Shown here: in pieces, positions 32,886-41,530 of the stretch
Layout: the number at the start of each line of letters is the position of its first letter
Numbering within the stretch: the stretch's first letter is position 1
Assembly: GCA_020635075.1 (NCBI GenBank)
Contig: JACKAM010000001.1
Location: forward strand, 310,001-374,000
Direction of reading: 5' to 3'
DNA: 64,000 nt
Source of the DNA: Pseudobdellovibrionaceae bacterium
Lineage (GTDB): Bacteria; Bdellovibrionota; Bdellovibrionia; Bdellovibrionales; UBA1609
Program-made: the position numbers and the translations under genes
Notes under the pieces: model-generated
Database searches by the model: none
What the model was told of the DNA's origin: nothing
The model's input: only the letters and a program-made list of their open reading frames with translations

Positions 32886-32911
32886 TTGTTATTCAGGCAC
32901 ACATTTAAGAG

Positions 32912-32940
32912 GGGCGAGGACTTGGTCCTCACCCTTTTTT
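32912..32940 (+). terminator. intrinsic terminator after 32885
   Basis: GGGCGAGGAC and GTCCTCACCC form a 10-base stem with one mismatch and a TTG loop, followed directly by six Ts. It lies between convergent genes. Confidence 0.9.
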
Positions 32941-32953
32941 ATATAAGACGCCT

Positions 32954-34114
32954 TTACTTGGTTCCAGGGTCTTTCCTGAAGGAATCAGGGACTGGCATCA
33001 CCAGAGAATTGTCCAAAACCTCGCCCTTGGTGTCCAAGACCTCTGAGGCCAGAACGATGATGGGCTTGCGATCAGACTCCACGAGCTGCTCCTGGTTGTT
33101 TGGTCGAGTCAACCTACGAAAGGCCATTTGCGTATAGGGGCCACCTTTTTCATTTCGACATTGTTGTAGAACACCCTCACGCAGAGATCGAACGGAATCC
33201 TTTTTTACCATCCCTAAGGCACTTGGTTCGCACCAGATTTCCTCGTCTCTTTCCATGACGATTCGGGCCTTTTCATCACATTGAGCTTTAGACTTTAAAA
33301 CCTTGTTGGTCCAGGCGGTGACAAAGCAAGAATACCCTCCGATGTGATCTATCGTCATCCTTCCGTTTTGAAATCTCACCTGTCGATCTTCCTCGATTTC
33401 GCCCCCCAGGCTGTTAACAGAAAAATGTCGAAGTCGGGTGTTGCCGGAGGCATCCTTCTCACCTTCGATCCAACCCTTGATCTTAAAGCCAAAAGTGGAG
33501 GATCTCTCAAATAGGACATCATAGACTTTACCGACAACCCTTGGGGGTGTTCCTCCTCCCAAACACTGAAGGGTCATTCGCCCACTCACATCTTCGAATG
33601 AGGACCTGGTCCGGGTTTCTCCAGTGATACCAACTTGGAGGCTGGAGCCACTTGGGCATTGAATTTGAGTCCACGCGGGCTTTGGCTGGATATTGTTCCT
33701 GGCAAACTCAAGCAGACTTAAATTTTGGGCATTATATTTCTTAAACTGACCATTCGAGTCCGTGAGGACCTCGCATCCTGAGCCAGCGGCCGATCCGATC
33801 ACGCCTTTATCCAGGCGGCACCTTCCCGAAAATTCCACTACCTTGGCGTTCGAGGCCACTGCCGATGATGATGTCCCCGCGGCTGGCGATCCTGGTTTCT
33901 CATCAGACCCGAGGACTCCACCAAACAGCTTTTTAACATTCTCGCCACACTTTTGACTGGGCCGAGTCACCATTTTTTCGAGCAGTGTGCAGCCTAGAAT
34001 CGTGACAACCCCGCCAATAAAAAATGGGTCGGCATGAGCCCGAGTGGGCAGAAGGGTTGAGCTCATAAAGAAACCTATCAGAATGGCAACTGAAAATTGC
34101 CGGCGCCCCTTCAT
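32954..34114 (-). CDS. exported protein of unknown function
   Basis: A 386-residue protein with a signal peptide (FSVAILIGFFMSSTLLPTRAHA) and AGGAGG five bases before the ATG. After the signal there is a short hydrophobic segment (FFIGGVVTILGCTLLEKM), a low-complexity Ser/Ala/Gly linker near residues 75-90, and a beta-rich domain with several cysteines (GRCRLDKG, GCEVLTD, QIQCPSG, LQCLGGG). No family is recognised. It is probably periplasmic, and lies downstream of the protease gene in the same direction with a 129-base gap. Confidence 0.65.
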   Translation of the reverse strand: MKGRRQFSVAILIGFFMSSTLLPTRAHADPFFIGGVVTILGCTLLEKMVTRPSQKCGENVKKLFGGVLGSDEKPGSPAAGTSSSAVASNAKVVEFSGRCRLDKGVIGSAAGSGCEVLTDSNGQFKKYNAQNLSLLEFARNNIQPKPAWTQIQCPSGSSLQVGITGETRTRSSFEDVSGRMTLQCLGGGTPPRVVGKVYDVLFERSSTFGFKIKGWIEGEKDASGNTRLRHFSVNSLGGEIEEDRQVRFQNGRMTIDHIGGYSCFVTAWTNKVLKSKAQCDEKARIVMERDEEIWCEPSALGMVKKDSVRSLREGVLQQCRNEKGGPYTQMAFRRLTRPNNQEQLVESDRKPIIVLASEVLDTKGEVLDNSLVMPVPDSFRKDPGTK

Positions 34115-34243
34115 GCGATCCTCCTAGTCTGTTGAATCATTCTAACAGGTTCCTGGGTCATCGGCTGAAAAATCAACCGTGAACTAAGGTAAACGGTTGA
34201 AGAGGGGTCTCAATATTTTGTCCGCACTGGGCTTCGTGCTGGG

Positions 34244-35149
34244 CTAGTTGTGAAAAAAGCTGCCGGGGACGACAAAGTAGTAGGTGTTTTGAAACGACAG
34301 GGCCATGCCGATTTTGAACAAGGAACCTTGGGACACCGATTGATAGACTCCGCCCCGCGTGCAGTAGGGCATGGCAAAGCCTTCGATCCAAATGTACCAC
34401 ACGGCTGGGTATGTGGGGTCAGGAGTGGTCTTCCACGACCAATGGGTGTTGGAGATATGGCCGCCCGACATGGTGTAACCAGCCGGACAGGTCAGATAGG
34501 GAAGAACCATGTGGCTCAAGTCAAACATCTGTAAGCCATCAGTGATCCAAACCTGGGGGAGAACTCCCAAGGCTGGGGTGTTGAGAACCGAAACTTGAAC
34601 GTTGGCGGCATGAAACCCCAGCTCCACTCGTTGAAGTTCTGCGGCAAGAGCGGTTTGGAATTTGCTGCCAAAGATGTCGAGCTGATCTTCGTCCTCGATG
34701 CCATGATGATGCCCAAGCTCATGCATCAGGATGGAGAGCACTTCTGGTTCCCCCATCGGTTCAGAAGAACCATAAAAAGTCTGGCGGACGGTCATATCAA
34801 GATTGATATATATTGGCACACCGATTCGCGGGCCGGTTTTAGCGGCCTTGACCTTGCCATCGATGACAAAAAAACCAGGCCTCTTTTTCTCCGACTCAAA
34901 CTGAAGGGGCTTTTTTTGGAGTCTTTCCTGAGGCATGGCTTCGAGAATCTTAAGGGCAAGGGCTTGTTCGCTGGCGGTGAGTTTACACAGATTGCCGCTT
35001 AAGCAAAGGCCGACAAAGCTTTCTATGTTTTGAAACACGTAGTGAAAGCGCTTTTCGGCCAAACCGATGCCGTTACCAACCACATCGCCGCGAGACCAGG
35101 CCGAAGCAGGGATCATCAGAAGTGCTGAAATCAAAAGTGTTCTAAGCAT
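34244..35149 (-). CDS. secreted metzincin-like zinc protease
   Basis: A 301-residue protein with a signal peptide (MLRTLLISALLMIPASAWS). It contains the complete metzincin signature H143-E-L-G-H147-x-x-G150-x-x-D153 (MHELGHHHGIED), where the last Asp replaces the usual third His, as in snapalysin-type enzymes. The region after it is cysteine-poor and ends in aromatic strand segments (YYFVVPGSFFHN). It is likely exported to act on proteins outside the cytoplasm, perhaps of prey or competitors. Its ATG overlaps the end of the TIGR02147 regulator gene by 8 bases and has AAGGAAAAAGG upstream, so the two are one operon. Confidence 0.8.
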   Translation of the reverse strand: MLRTLLISALLMIPASAWSRGDVVGNGIGLAEKRFHYVFQNIESFVGLCLSGNLCKLTASEQALALKILEAMPQERLQKKPLQFESEKKRPGFFVIDGKVKAAKTGPRIGVPIYINLDMTVRQTFYGSSEPMGEPEVLSILMHELGHHHGIEDEDQLDIFGSKFQTALAAELQRVELGFHAANVQVSVLNTPALGVLPQVWITDGLQMFDLSHMVLPYLTCPAGYTMSGGHISNTHWSWKTTPDPTYPAVWYIWIEGFAMPYCTRGGVYQSVSQGSLFKIGMALSFQNTYYFVVPGSFFHN

Positions 35150-35975
35150 GGCCTTTTTCCTTTGTCGTCGTGTGACTGAAAAATTGGATGTTCAATTGAT
35201 AGATAGCATCCGCATCTTTGCTTGAAAACCGTTTGTTGAACTGATCGCGAAAGCTACGGATGAATTGTTTGGCTTCGTCAATATTGTCTTGCTTGAAAGC
35301 AAGGGTGAGGGCTGAAAACTCACGATCCTCAACATCTTGTTCGTAAAGGGCCTCAATACCCCGCTGGGCCATCTGCTCATGGTGCTTTTTGATGGCCGTG
35401 CTCGGAATGTCCTGTTGGGAAATCAAGTTATCCGAGGCCCGTGGCCCCCAGAGCTGGAGTTTTTTTAGAGATTCGATGGCAGCACTGACCTGGTCGGTGG
35501 AGACCTTGTTGCGAAGCAAGTTCCTGATCCTGTTAGGACTCAGTTGAAAGTCCTTAAGGCTCTGGATCTGGCGGATGACCAAGGTGTACCAGTCAGCCAC
35601 ATAGTGAAAAACGTGGTTTTCGATTTCCAGATCGTAGTGGGCTCCAGGCAGCAGGTCACGAATCTCTTCAATGACTGTATTGGTATCTTTGCCTTTTGAT
35701 TTTTGCCGCTCGTAGCGAATCAGTAACTGCAGATAGCGTTTTTGGGAGCCGTTGAGTTTAAGGTGAGAGGCCAGGCGATCAACAAACTCCTGGGAGGGGA
35801 TACGCTGCCCTTTAAGAACCATTCCCAGCAGCCGTGGCGAACGATAGCCCAACTTCTCTGAGATCTTTTCCAGAGTGAGCGGTCGGCCGCGTACCACCCA
35901 GTGGCTTTGTTTGAGATGGTTGAGATAGTCCCGGTAGTGGACATACTCAAATAGATTTGATCCCGTTTCCCCCAT
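35142..35975 (-). CDS. TIGR02147-family regulator-like protein
   Basis: About 277 residues from the ATG at 35975, because the frame upstream (to a TTG at 36023) does not match the family. The N-terminal part fits TIGR02147 proteins, which are common in Bdellovibrio and Fibrobacter: LFEYVHYRDYLNHLK, LEKISEKLGYRSPRLLGMVL (helix-turn-helix-like), KGQRIPSQEFVDRLASHLKL and QKRYLQLLIRYERQK. The C-terminal half is helical (DUF4423-like). These proteins are thought to be regulators, often next to genes for secreted proteins, as here where it overlaps the metzincin gene. Its target is unknown. Confidence 0.85.
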   Translation of the reverse strand: MGETGSNLFEYVHYRDYLNHLKQSHWVVRGRPLTLEKISEKLGYRSPRLLGMVLKGQRIPSQEFVDRLASHLKLNGSQKRYLQLLIRYERQKSKGKDTNTVIEEIRDLLPGAHYDLEIENHVFHYVADWYTLVIRQIQSLKDFQLSPNRIRNLLRNKVSTDQVSAAIESLKKLQLWGPRASDNLISQQDIPSTAIKKHHEQMAQRGIEALYEQDVEDREFSALTLAFKQDNIDEAKQFIRSFRDQFNKRFSSKDADAIYQLNIQFFSHTTTKEKGHA

Positions 35976-36197
35976 GGGTGGTTTCCTACGCCCGATCCCA
36001 ATTATGGTCAATAGACCGCACAAAAGATAATGGGACCCGAGTTATTACAAATGGTTATATGTTGAAACTCCGAATCATAAGCGCACAGATTTGTGCGCCG
36101 AAAATGTGCGTTTGGGCACAATTTCGTGGTTATTGGCCGATTCCGAACTTACTTGTGGAGGCACATGATCAAACCATTTTAAAGGGAGGGAAGTATC

Positions 36198-36563
36198 ATG
36201 AAAGCATTTATGGGAATCGTCGCCTTGGTTTTTGTCGTTAACGCTGCACAGGCGGAGTCGGGTTCATTTCAGAGTGCGGAATCAAGTCAGCTGACTGTTG
36301 AAAAGCTACTCGACAGCGGCACCATTGCCGATGTACCCGAAAGCCGCATGGGTCTGAGTTCCAACGTCTTTCACCAGCCGCCACATCATCATGGTCATGG
36401 TTGGTACATGGGATGCTTTACCCAAGATGGCTATGGCTACATTTACCAAAACTTTGGTTATAACGCCTACGCCACTCAAGACGGAGCCAACAACTCATGC
36501 TTGGCCTGGTCGGCAGCACCTCACACCTGCTACGCTCTTGGCTGCCAGGTCTATTATTATTGA
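36198..36563 (+). CDS. small secreted protein with aromatic, His-rich mature domain
   Basis: A 121-residue protein with a signal peptide (MKAFMGIVALVFVVNAAQA) and AGGGAGG before the ATG. The mature domain has a HQPPHHHGHGW histidine cluster followed by Tyr/Gly/Asn-rich sequence and four cysteines toward the end (CFTQDGYG, NSCLAW, TCYALGCQVYYY). The C-terminal part resembles small secreted modules in which Cys pairs close a loop. It is divergent from the TIGR02147/protease operon, with 222 bases between the starts, and could be controlled by that regulator. The function is unknown. Confidence 0.65.
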   Translation: MKAFMGIVALVFVVNAAQAESGSFQSAESSQLTVEKLLDSGTIADVPESRMGLSSNVFHQPPHHHGHGWYMGCFTQDGYGYIYQNFGYNAYATQDGANNSCLAWSAAPHTCYALGCQVYYY

Positions 36564-36589
36564 GTTGAATTGTTCCCGGTTAAAACTTG

Positions 36590-36618
36590 TCATGCGTCGC
36601 GCTGAGCGTGGCGCATGA
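36590..36618 (+). terminator. stem-loop after the His-rich protein gene
   Basis: TCATGCGTCGCGCT and AGCGTGGCGCATGA pair over 14 bases allowing two G-T pairs, 27 bases after the stop. There is no U-tract, so termination would be Rho-dependent or partial. Confidence 0.4.
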
Positions 36619-36733
36619 TGGACCTTACTGGCCACATAGCAGGAAATCTGCAGGAAAGAAGTGGCAATTCCCCTGTCAAATCGTATGATGAGCTGGCATT
36701 CAATAGGGAGCATCTAACCGCAGAGGGGGTATC

Positions 36734-37117
36734 ATGCGTTTAGGCCTTGTTTTGATTTCCTTTATCCTTGGCTTGGGAATCGCCCAGGCTGAAATCCTCG
36801 TTTCTCCAGCCCATATAGATTTTGGTTTCGTTGACATTCGTTGGGGGGGTGAACAAGAGTTTGTCTACGTCAGGAACATCGGTCCTGAGCCAGTCAATAT
36901 TGATGTGACAGACATTTTTTGTGAATCCGAATACATTTACGTCAGTAACGAGTGCCTGACCACACTCTTGCCCAAACGCAGCTGCAGTGTTCGTGTGGTC
37001 TTTGATCCAATGATTCCCTGGCGCGCCTCCTGTGAAATTGAAATCCGCCCAGAAGGGGGGGCTGCCACCATGGTGACCGTCGAGGGAATTGGCACAGATC
37101 AGTGGGGATTTGAATAG
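36734..37117 (+). CDS. exported Ig-like (ASH/choice-of-anchor D type) protein
   Basis: A 127-residue protein: signal peptide (MRLGLVLISFILGLGIAQA) plus one beta-sandwich domain. The strand pattern EILVSPAHIDFGFVDI, EFVYVRNIGPEPVNI, LLPKRSCSVRVVFDP and MVTVEGIG matches the single-domain ASPM-SPD2-Hydin/choice-of-anchor D family. Three cysteines may form disulfides. AGAGGGGG precedes the ATG. It could bind another envelope protein; nothing more specific can be said. Confidence 0.75.
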   Translation: MRLGLVLISFILGLGIAQAEILVSPAHIDFGFVDIRWGGEQEFVYVRNIGPEPVNIDVTDIFCESEYIYVSNECLTTLLPKRSCSVRVVFDPMIPWRASCEIEIRPEGGAATMVTVEGIGTDQWGFE

Positions 37118-37129
37118 ACCGAAGGCTTC

Positions 37130-38209
37130 TCACAGGGAAACGGCAAAAAACTGGGGGAAGTATATCCCCATATCGGTGAACAGCTCTTCGGACTCTTCGT
37201 TGCAAACATAACTGACTAGTGTTTGATTAGCTGAAGAGTATTGGTCATGCATGAAACCCGTGTAGCACATGATTCCAGGACGTCGGGCGTACTCCGTGTC
37301 GAAGGAGTAGATCAGTTTGGCCTCACTCCAGGGCCCGAAGGGGGATGGACTCGTCCTCGTCACAATGCCTTGAGAAATCCCGTCGGTGAAGTCCGCATAA
37401 GTGACAAACCATTGCTGTAGGTCGGGCTGGTATTTGAGGGTGAGGCCACTGTTGGCGACAAGGCCAAGGAGCTTGCTGTCCTCAACAACCAGGCCTGGCT
37501 TCCACTGCTCATCTTGAGAAAGATAGAATTGTTCCCTTTCGGGCTTAAAGTGCGCAGCCTGAAGTCTACTTATGGGCAGGCGGGTGGCGATGGCATTCCA
37601 CTTGGGATTCCACATCAAGTAAAGATAGTCGTCGTCAAGCCAAGAGCCAATTGGGTGAATTCCCCACAAGGAACTCAATGGGAGAATTTCAATTCTCCAT
37701 TGATCAGGTCGATCAGTTGGGTTGTCGATTCTCGCTAAATCGGTCCCCTCGATCCCCCAGGTTTTTCTGTTCATGCGCATAAGGGGAATGAAGAGCTGAC
37801 CTTCGTGCAAAACGGGTTGGGCCGGCCAATAAATCAAGCCTAGGTCGTCAAGTTTTTGGCTATCAAAAATGGGCTTAGCATCGCCTTGTCTATCGACAAG
37901 CCAGTGGGGCTCAAAGACAAACTCTCCATCTTTGCACACAGAGGTGGCCACGGTGTTGGCGATCATGGCGCTACCAGCTCGGTCCTTGGCTCCCACTGGG
38001 CCGATAAATGTATCGCCGAAGATCCACAGGGTGGTTTGGTTGGGGAGTACCAATGAGTAAGCCACATCAGCGCCGAGCCAGCTCCCTCGAGCGGTGTGGG
38101 TTGGACCAATTTCCGGCTGACAACCAGTCGAGGAGGCAAGTGAATCCCCAAAGCCCGCGACGAGAACTGCTGCTATTAGGGTTATGATCAAAATCCCAAT
38201 TCGGCTCAT
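37130..38209 (-). CDS. exported DUF4185-like beta-propeller protein
   Basis: A 359-residue protein with a signal peptide (GILIITLIAAVLVAGFGDSLA). The propeller repeats are visible: ADVAYSLVLPNQTTLWIFGD, LGLIYWPAQPVLHEGQLFIP, WGIHPIGSWLDDDYLYLMWN and FVTYADFTDGISQGIVTR. This is the pattern of DUF4185 and related five-bladed propellers near glycoside hydrolases. A carbohydrate-related role outside the cytoplasm is likely but unproven. It converges with the Ig-like gene, with 12 bases between the two stops. Confidence 0.7.
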   Translation of the reverse strand: MSRIGILIITLIAAVLVAGFGDSLASSTGCQPEIGPTHTARGSWLGADVAYSLVLPNQTTLWIFGDTFIGPVGAKDRAGSAMIANTVATSVCKDGEFVFEPHWLVDRQGDAKPIFDSQKLDDLGLIYWPAQPVLHEGQLFIPLMRMNRKTWGIEGTDLARIDNPTDRPDQWRIEILPLSSLWGIHPIGSWLDDDYLYLMWNPKWNAIATRLPISRLQAAHFKPEREQFYLSQDEQWKPGLVVEDSKLLGLVANSGLTLKYQPDLQQWFVTYADFTDGISQGIVTRTSPSPFGPWSEAKLIYSFDTEYARRPGIMCYTGFMHDQYSSANQTLVSYVCNEESEELFTDMGIYFPQFFAVSL

Positions 38210-38428
38210 GGGTTCTTCCTAGTGACAAAGGGATTAAAAGTCCAGGGTATTGAGGTAGAACTCCCTGGATTACATCCTTGAGAACGCTGATGACCAGGAG
38301 AAGATGACGGGATTTCAGGGTGAATTGGACTTATATTTGTTGTCTCTATGGAAAGCAGGGATTGGTTCTGATGGAAGGTCGAAAAAAGTGGGCAGGGAAT
38401 CTGGAATCTAGGCAGGCAAGTGACTCAT

Positions 38429-38461
38429 CACAGTCGGCTGAGAACAAACCAGCCGACTGTG
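38429..38461 (-). terminator. stem-loop downstream of the 38478 gene
   Basis: CACAGTCGGCTG and CAGCCGACTGTG form a perfect 12-base stem with a 9-base loop, 17 bases beyond the stop of the outer-membrane protein gene. There is no U-tract on the minus strand. The rest of the gap to 38210 shows no gene. Confidence 0.6.
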
Positions 38462-38477
38462 ACAATGGACAGTGGAG

Positions 38478-39074
38478 TTACATAATCGGAAAGCCAATGG
38501 TCAGCATGATGGCGTTTCCTGTGACGTCAAACTCGGTGATGCCGCCCGCAGGCTCAAGTTCATCGAAGTTGTAGGTTTGGTAATCCAATCCCAAGTTGAG
38601 GAATGACATGACCATATAGTGAATGCCGGCTTTCATGCCCGTTCCCTTGGCTTCACTGTTGTCTTCCTTGTTAGTGAGCTGAACATAATAAGTGGCGATG
38701 AAGCGTAGTGCAGGAGTGAAGGCGTAACCGATAAATGCTCCCATTCCATCAAAATTTAATTTGGCGTCACAGTTGCTACCGCATGAGTCATATTCACCAG
38801 TTAAGCGGTAAATGGTGTACTCAGCACCAAGCAAAAAGCCACCAATGTTACCACCGATCTTAAGACCGAATGCGGGGCCCGTGACGCTGGCATCAATGGG
38901 CTGAGACAGCAATGGTTTGGCTGTGTACTCGTAACTGCCCGAGGCCGCATAATTCAAGTAAGGCTCCAGCATAAAGCCGCCCCCGCCTTTGGCAGTCGCT
39001 GTTTGTGAAAATAAAATTAAAGCACTTGAGCCCACAAAAAGGGCTATGCCCCGACGAAGACCCTTTAATCCCAT
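38478..39074 (-). CDS. outer-membrane beta-barrel protein (small porin-like)
   Basis: A 198-residue protein with a signal peptide (IALFVGSSALILFSQTATA). The mature sequence alternates polar and hydrophobic residues in strand lengths of 8-12 typical of an eight-stranded barrel (FMLEPYLNYAASGSYEY, GFLLGAEYTIYRLTGEY, LRFIATYYVQLTNKED, MSFLNLGLDYQTYNF, AIMLTIGFPIM). A CGSNC pair sits in a likely extracellular loop. It resembles OmpW/OmpX-type proteins in size. GGGGGG lies upstream of the ATG; a hairpin follows the stop. Confidence 0.75.
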   Translation of the reverse strand: MGLKGLRRGIALFVGSSALILFSQTATAKGGGGFMLEPYLNYAASGSYEYTAKPLLSQPIDASVTGPAFGLKIGGNIGGFLLGAEYTIYRLTGEYDSCGSNCDAKLNFDGMGAFIGYAFTPALRFIATYYVQLTNKEDNSEAKGTGMKAGIHYMVMSFLNLGLDYQTYNFDELEPAGGITEFDVTGNAIMLTIGFPIM

Positions 39075-39206
39075 GATGACCCCCTAATATAGATGTCTTT
39101 AAATTCTCTGTGACTTCCCAATAGTTTCAAAGGGATTAGGTTGGGGCAAGGTTTGACTAGGAAATCCTAGTGGCTAGTTCACAACTAAGGTCGAGATTGA
39201 TCCCAG

Positions 39207-39236
39207 GTCCGAGTGAATTGAGAGTTTCACTCGGAC
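39207..39236 (-). terminator. stem-loop downstream of the BamD-like gene
   Basis: GTCCGAGTGAA (39207-39217) and TTCACTCGGAC (39226-39236) are perfect 11-base complements around an 8-base loop, 25 bases beyond the stop at 39261 on the minus strand. No U-tract follows. Confidence 0.55.
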
Positions 39237-39260
39237 GGGTGAAGGGTGATTAATAAGGGA

Positions 39261-40085
39261 CTATTTCTCAAGAGCCTTCACGCTCTTTTCAAGCCACTCG
39301 CTTTCCGGGAAATTCTGACGAAGAAGGGCGACTGAGGCTTCGGCCTCGTCCTTCTTTCCAAGTCCCATGTAGGACTTGGTCATGCAGAACAGAGCTTCGG
39401 GAACAGAAGTGGTGCTTTGGTAGTTGTTGATGACACCAAAACAGCGGTGGGCGGCGGCCATGTACTTTTTCTTTTTGAGATAGAACTTGCCAATATTAAG
39501 TTCGTAGGCGGAGCGGGTGTTGACGGCATCGCGAAGCATACCCTTGACCTCTTGAATCTCGGGATTCTTAGGGTAGGTCTCCTCAAACCACACCAACTTG
39601 GCGATCGCATTGTCCGTGTCGGTCTGGTCGTTTTCAGGGCCTCGAATCATATTAAACAATGAGCGAGCGATCAAAAGGTGCATTTCCTCATCGGTTTTGG
39701 GGTCAGGGTATTTTTCAATCGCCTGCTGAGCCAGCTGGACAGCATCGCGGTAGTAGGTGGCCTTATAGGCCCACTGGGGGGCGAGGAGCCCTGCCTCATG
39801 GACGGTCGGGGTGTAGTAAAAGAGCTGAGTGATGGCCACCAGGTATTTTGTGCCCCGGCAATAATCATTCTTGGCGGCGAAGGCATCGGCCTTGGCTCGC
39901 AAATCGGCCATAATGACGGCGTCCTTGTTCACGGGGTTTTGAGCTGCCTCATCGATGATCTTTTTGATCTGGAGCCTTTCACAGCCTCCAAACTTGAGGG
40001 ACTCAAATGAAAAGGAAAACCCGTAACTTGTCAGTGGGGTGACAAGAATCAGCGCTAAAATCCCAACGTACCGCAACCAGCTCAT
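39261..40085 (-). CDS. BamD-like TPR protein of the outer-membrane assembly type
   Basis: About 274 residues from the ATG at 40085 (GGAGG seven bases upstream; the frame is open to 40157 but without signal-like sequence). A signal peptide (MSWLRYVGILALILVTPLTSYG) is followed by TPR-like helical repeats: YYRDAVQLAQQAIEKYPDP, DNAIAKLVWFEETYPKNPEI, AYELNIGKFYLKKKKYMAAA and EALFCMTKSYMGLGKKDEAE. The last three match BamD/ComL closely. Unlike BamD there is no lipobox; the first Cys (FGGCERL) comes about 18 residues after the likely cleavage site. It may be a BamD paralogue rather than the essential BamD. Confidence 0.7.
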   Translation of the reverse strand: MSWLRYVGILALILVTPLTSYGFSFSFESLKFGGCERLQIKKIIDEAAQNPVNKDAVIMADLRAKADAFAAKNDYCRGTKYLVAITQLFYYTPTVHEAGLLAPQWAYKATYYRDAVQLAQQAIEKYPDPKTDEEMHLLIARSLFNMIRGPENDQTDTDNAIAKLVWFEETYPKNPEIQEVKGMLRDAVNTRSAYELNIGKFYLKKKKYMAAAHRCFGVINNYQSTTSVPEALFCMTKSYMGLGKKDEAEASVALLRQNFPESEWLEKSVKALEK

Positions 40086-40442
40086 TGAAAAACCTCCATG
40101 CAATGACTTGTGGGCTGGCGGTGCAAGGGGCATTCCTAAGCCGGGGCTCAGATTCAACTGATCTCACTAGGGGGGTGAGGGCGTCTGGAAGAACTTCAAG
40201 CCTGTGCAGCAGTTCAACATACTTCCTGGGGGGTGAGGGAAGAAATTCCACTAGTGTCAAATGGGGTGAGAAATCCTTATCTGGGCTAAGCTACACAAAT
40301 CCTTAAACAAATAGTGCACAGCATTAAGTGGCGGAAATCACTGTTAGTAAAATAACACGTCAGATTCCGGCATGGGGAATGTAATGGGGGTTCGGCATTG
40401 GGAAAACTGTATTCAATAAGATCGGATGATCGGAGGATTGCT
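40086..40442. other. 357-base divergent intergenic region
   Basis: It lies between the BamD-like gene and the porin-like gene and must hold both promoters. The half near the porin gene is AT rich (TAAACAAATAGTGCACAGC, AAAATAACACGTCAG). Short G-rich tracts (GGGGGGTGAGG) recur in the other half, at about 40169 and 40229. I see no gene or clear operator. Confidence 0.4.
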
Positions 40443-41462
40443 ATGAAAGCATGTCTGTTTAAACGGGTGGCTGTATCGACCAGCCTGATTATGTCTCTTG
40501 GAGTTCCTGCCACATCAATGGCTTTGGAAGCTCCGTCAATTAAAGCTCAGGGTTCTGTGGACTTTCGCATGTTTAAAGACGGCGAAGGCGACTACAAATC
40601 AGATGTTCGCACCAAGAACGTCGAGATCCTGATTTCGCAAAAGCTGGCCGAAAACATTCGCGCTGTGATCAAGCTGGAGTTCGAAAGACAGTTGATCAAA
40701 GCCGGTGAAGAAGTGAGCAGTGAGTTTGACCTGGAAAAGGCCATCGAAGCCGCCTTCATCGAAATCAAAAACATTGGCGGAACGCCCACAGCCATTATCG
40801 TTGGTAAGCATGTCATGGCTTACGGCGAAGTGATGAGCAAGATGCCAATTCCTCAGGACAGCCCTCTTCACGGTTTGAACTTCGAAGGTGGCATGATCGG
40901 TGTGACCCTTAAGTTGAACAAGGACTTCTTCGGAATCTTTGACTCTGTTGAGGCCTCCTTTTTTGAAACTGAAAAAGGTGACCTGCAGATTGGATCGGTT
41001 GATGGTGCTTCAGTTAAGTTGAGCAAAAAAATCACTGAGAAGATTCGCGTTCATGTTTCTGGCCTTCATAAGGGTAATGGCGACAATGATGCCCTTGAAG
41101 ACGATGACCGCGTTGGTGTGGGTGTTGTGTACAATGATGGTACATACACTGCCTTCGTTGAAGGTCATGGTTTGATCCACTCATCCCAGTATCCTGATGC
41201 CAAGTTTGCCTTCCAAGGTGGAGTTTCTCGTGAGTTGGGCCCTGGTCAAATTGCCATGGAAGCCAGCTACATTGACAACTATCTGACTCAGTTGGGTATC
41301 GGCTACAACCTTTACCTCACTCAGAATGTCACCTTTGGTCCTGAGATTCGCTACACTTGGTATGATGAGAAGCAAGACAAAGAAGACGGCTTCACTTTCG
41401 GTGCCCGTACAACTGTTAAGTTCGGTCACCCCGACAAACACGACAAGACTTTGTTGAAGTAA
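40443..41462 (+). CDS. porin-like outer-membrane protein
   Basis: About 339 residues from the ATG at 40443, which has GGAGG upstream; the frame opens earlier at 40398. A signal peptide (KRVAVSTSLIMSLGVPATSMA) is followed by an amphipathic strand-rich mature chain: SIKAQGSVDFRMFKDGEG, NIRAVIKLEFERQLI, VGVGVVYNDGTYTAFVEG, QIAMEASYIDNYLTQLGIGY and a last strand FTFGARTTVKFG. It resembles single-domain porins that use a 'tracking' of Lys/Glu-rich turns. It is probably a channel or structural barrel in the outer membrane. A bidirectional terminator follows. Confidence 0.75.
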   Translation: MKACLFKRVAVSTSLIMSLGVPATSMALEAPSIKAQGSVDFRMFKDGEGDYKSDVRTKNVEILISQKLAENIRAVIKLEFERQLIKAGEEVSSEFDLEKAIEAAFIEIKNIGGTPTAIIVGKHVMAYGEVMSKMPIPQDSPLHGLNFEGGMIGVTLKLNKDFFGIFDSVEASFFETEKGDLQIGSVDGASVKLSKKITEKIRVHVSGLHKGNGDNDALEDDDRVGVGVVYNDGTYTAFVEGHGLIHSSQYPDAKFAFQGGVSRELGPGQIAMEASYIDNYLTQLGIGYNLYLTQNVTFGPEIRYTWYDEKQDKEDGFTFGARTTVKFGHPDKHDKTLLK

Positions 41463-41491
41463 TAAAAGACTCACAGGTTAATTAAGTGATC

Positions 41492-41525
41492 AAAAAGGCC
41501 GGCTCCTCGCAGCTGGCCTTTTTTT
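41492..41525. terminator. bidirectional intrinsic terminator
   Basis: AAAAAGGCCGGCT and AGCTGGCCTTTTT pair with one mismatch around CCTCGC; Ts follow the stem on both strands. It sits between the convergent porin-like gene and the six-cysteine protein gene. Confidence 0.9.
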
Positions 41526-41530
41526 GTCCC

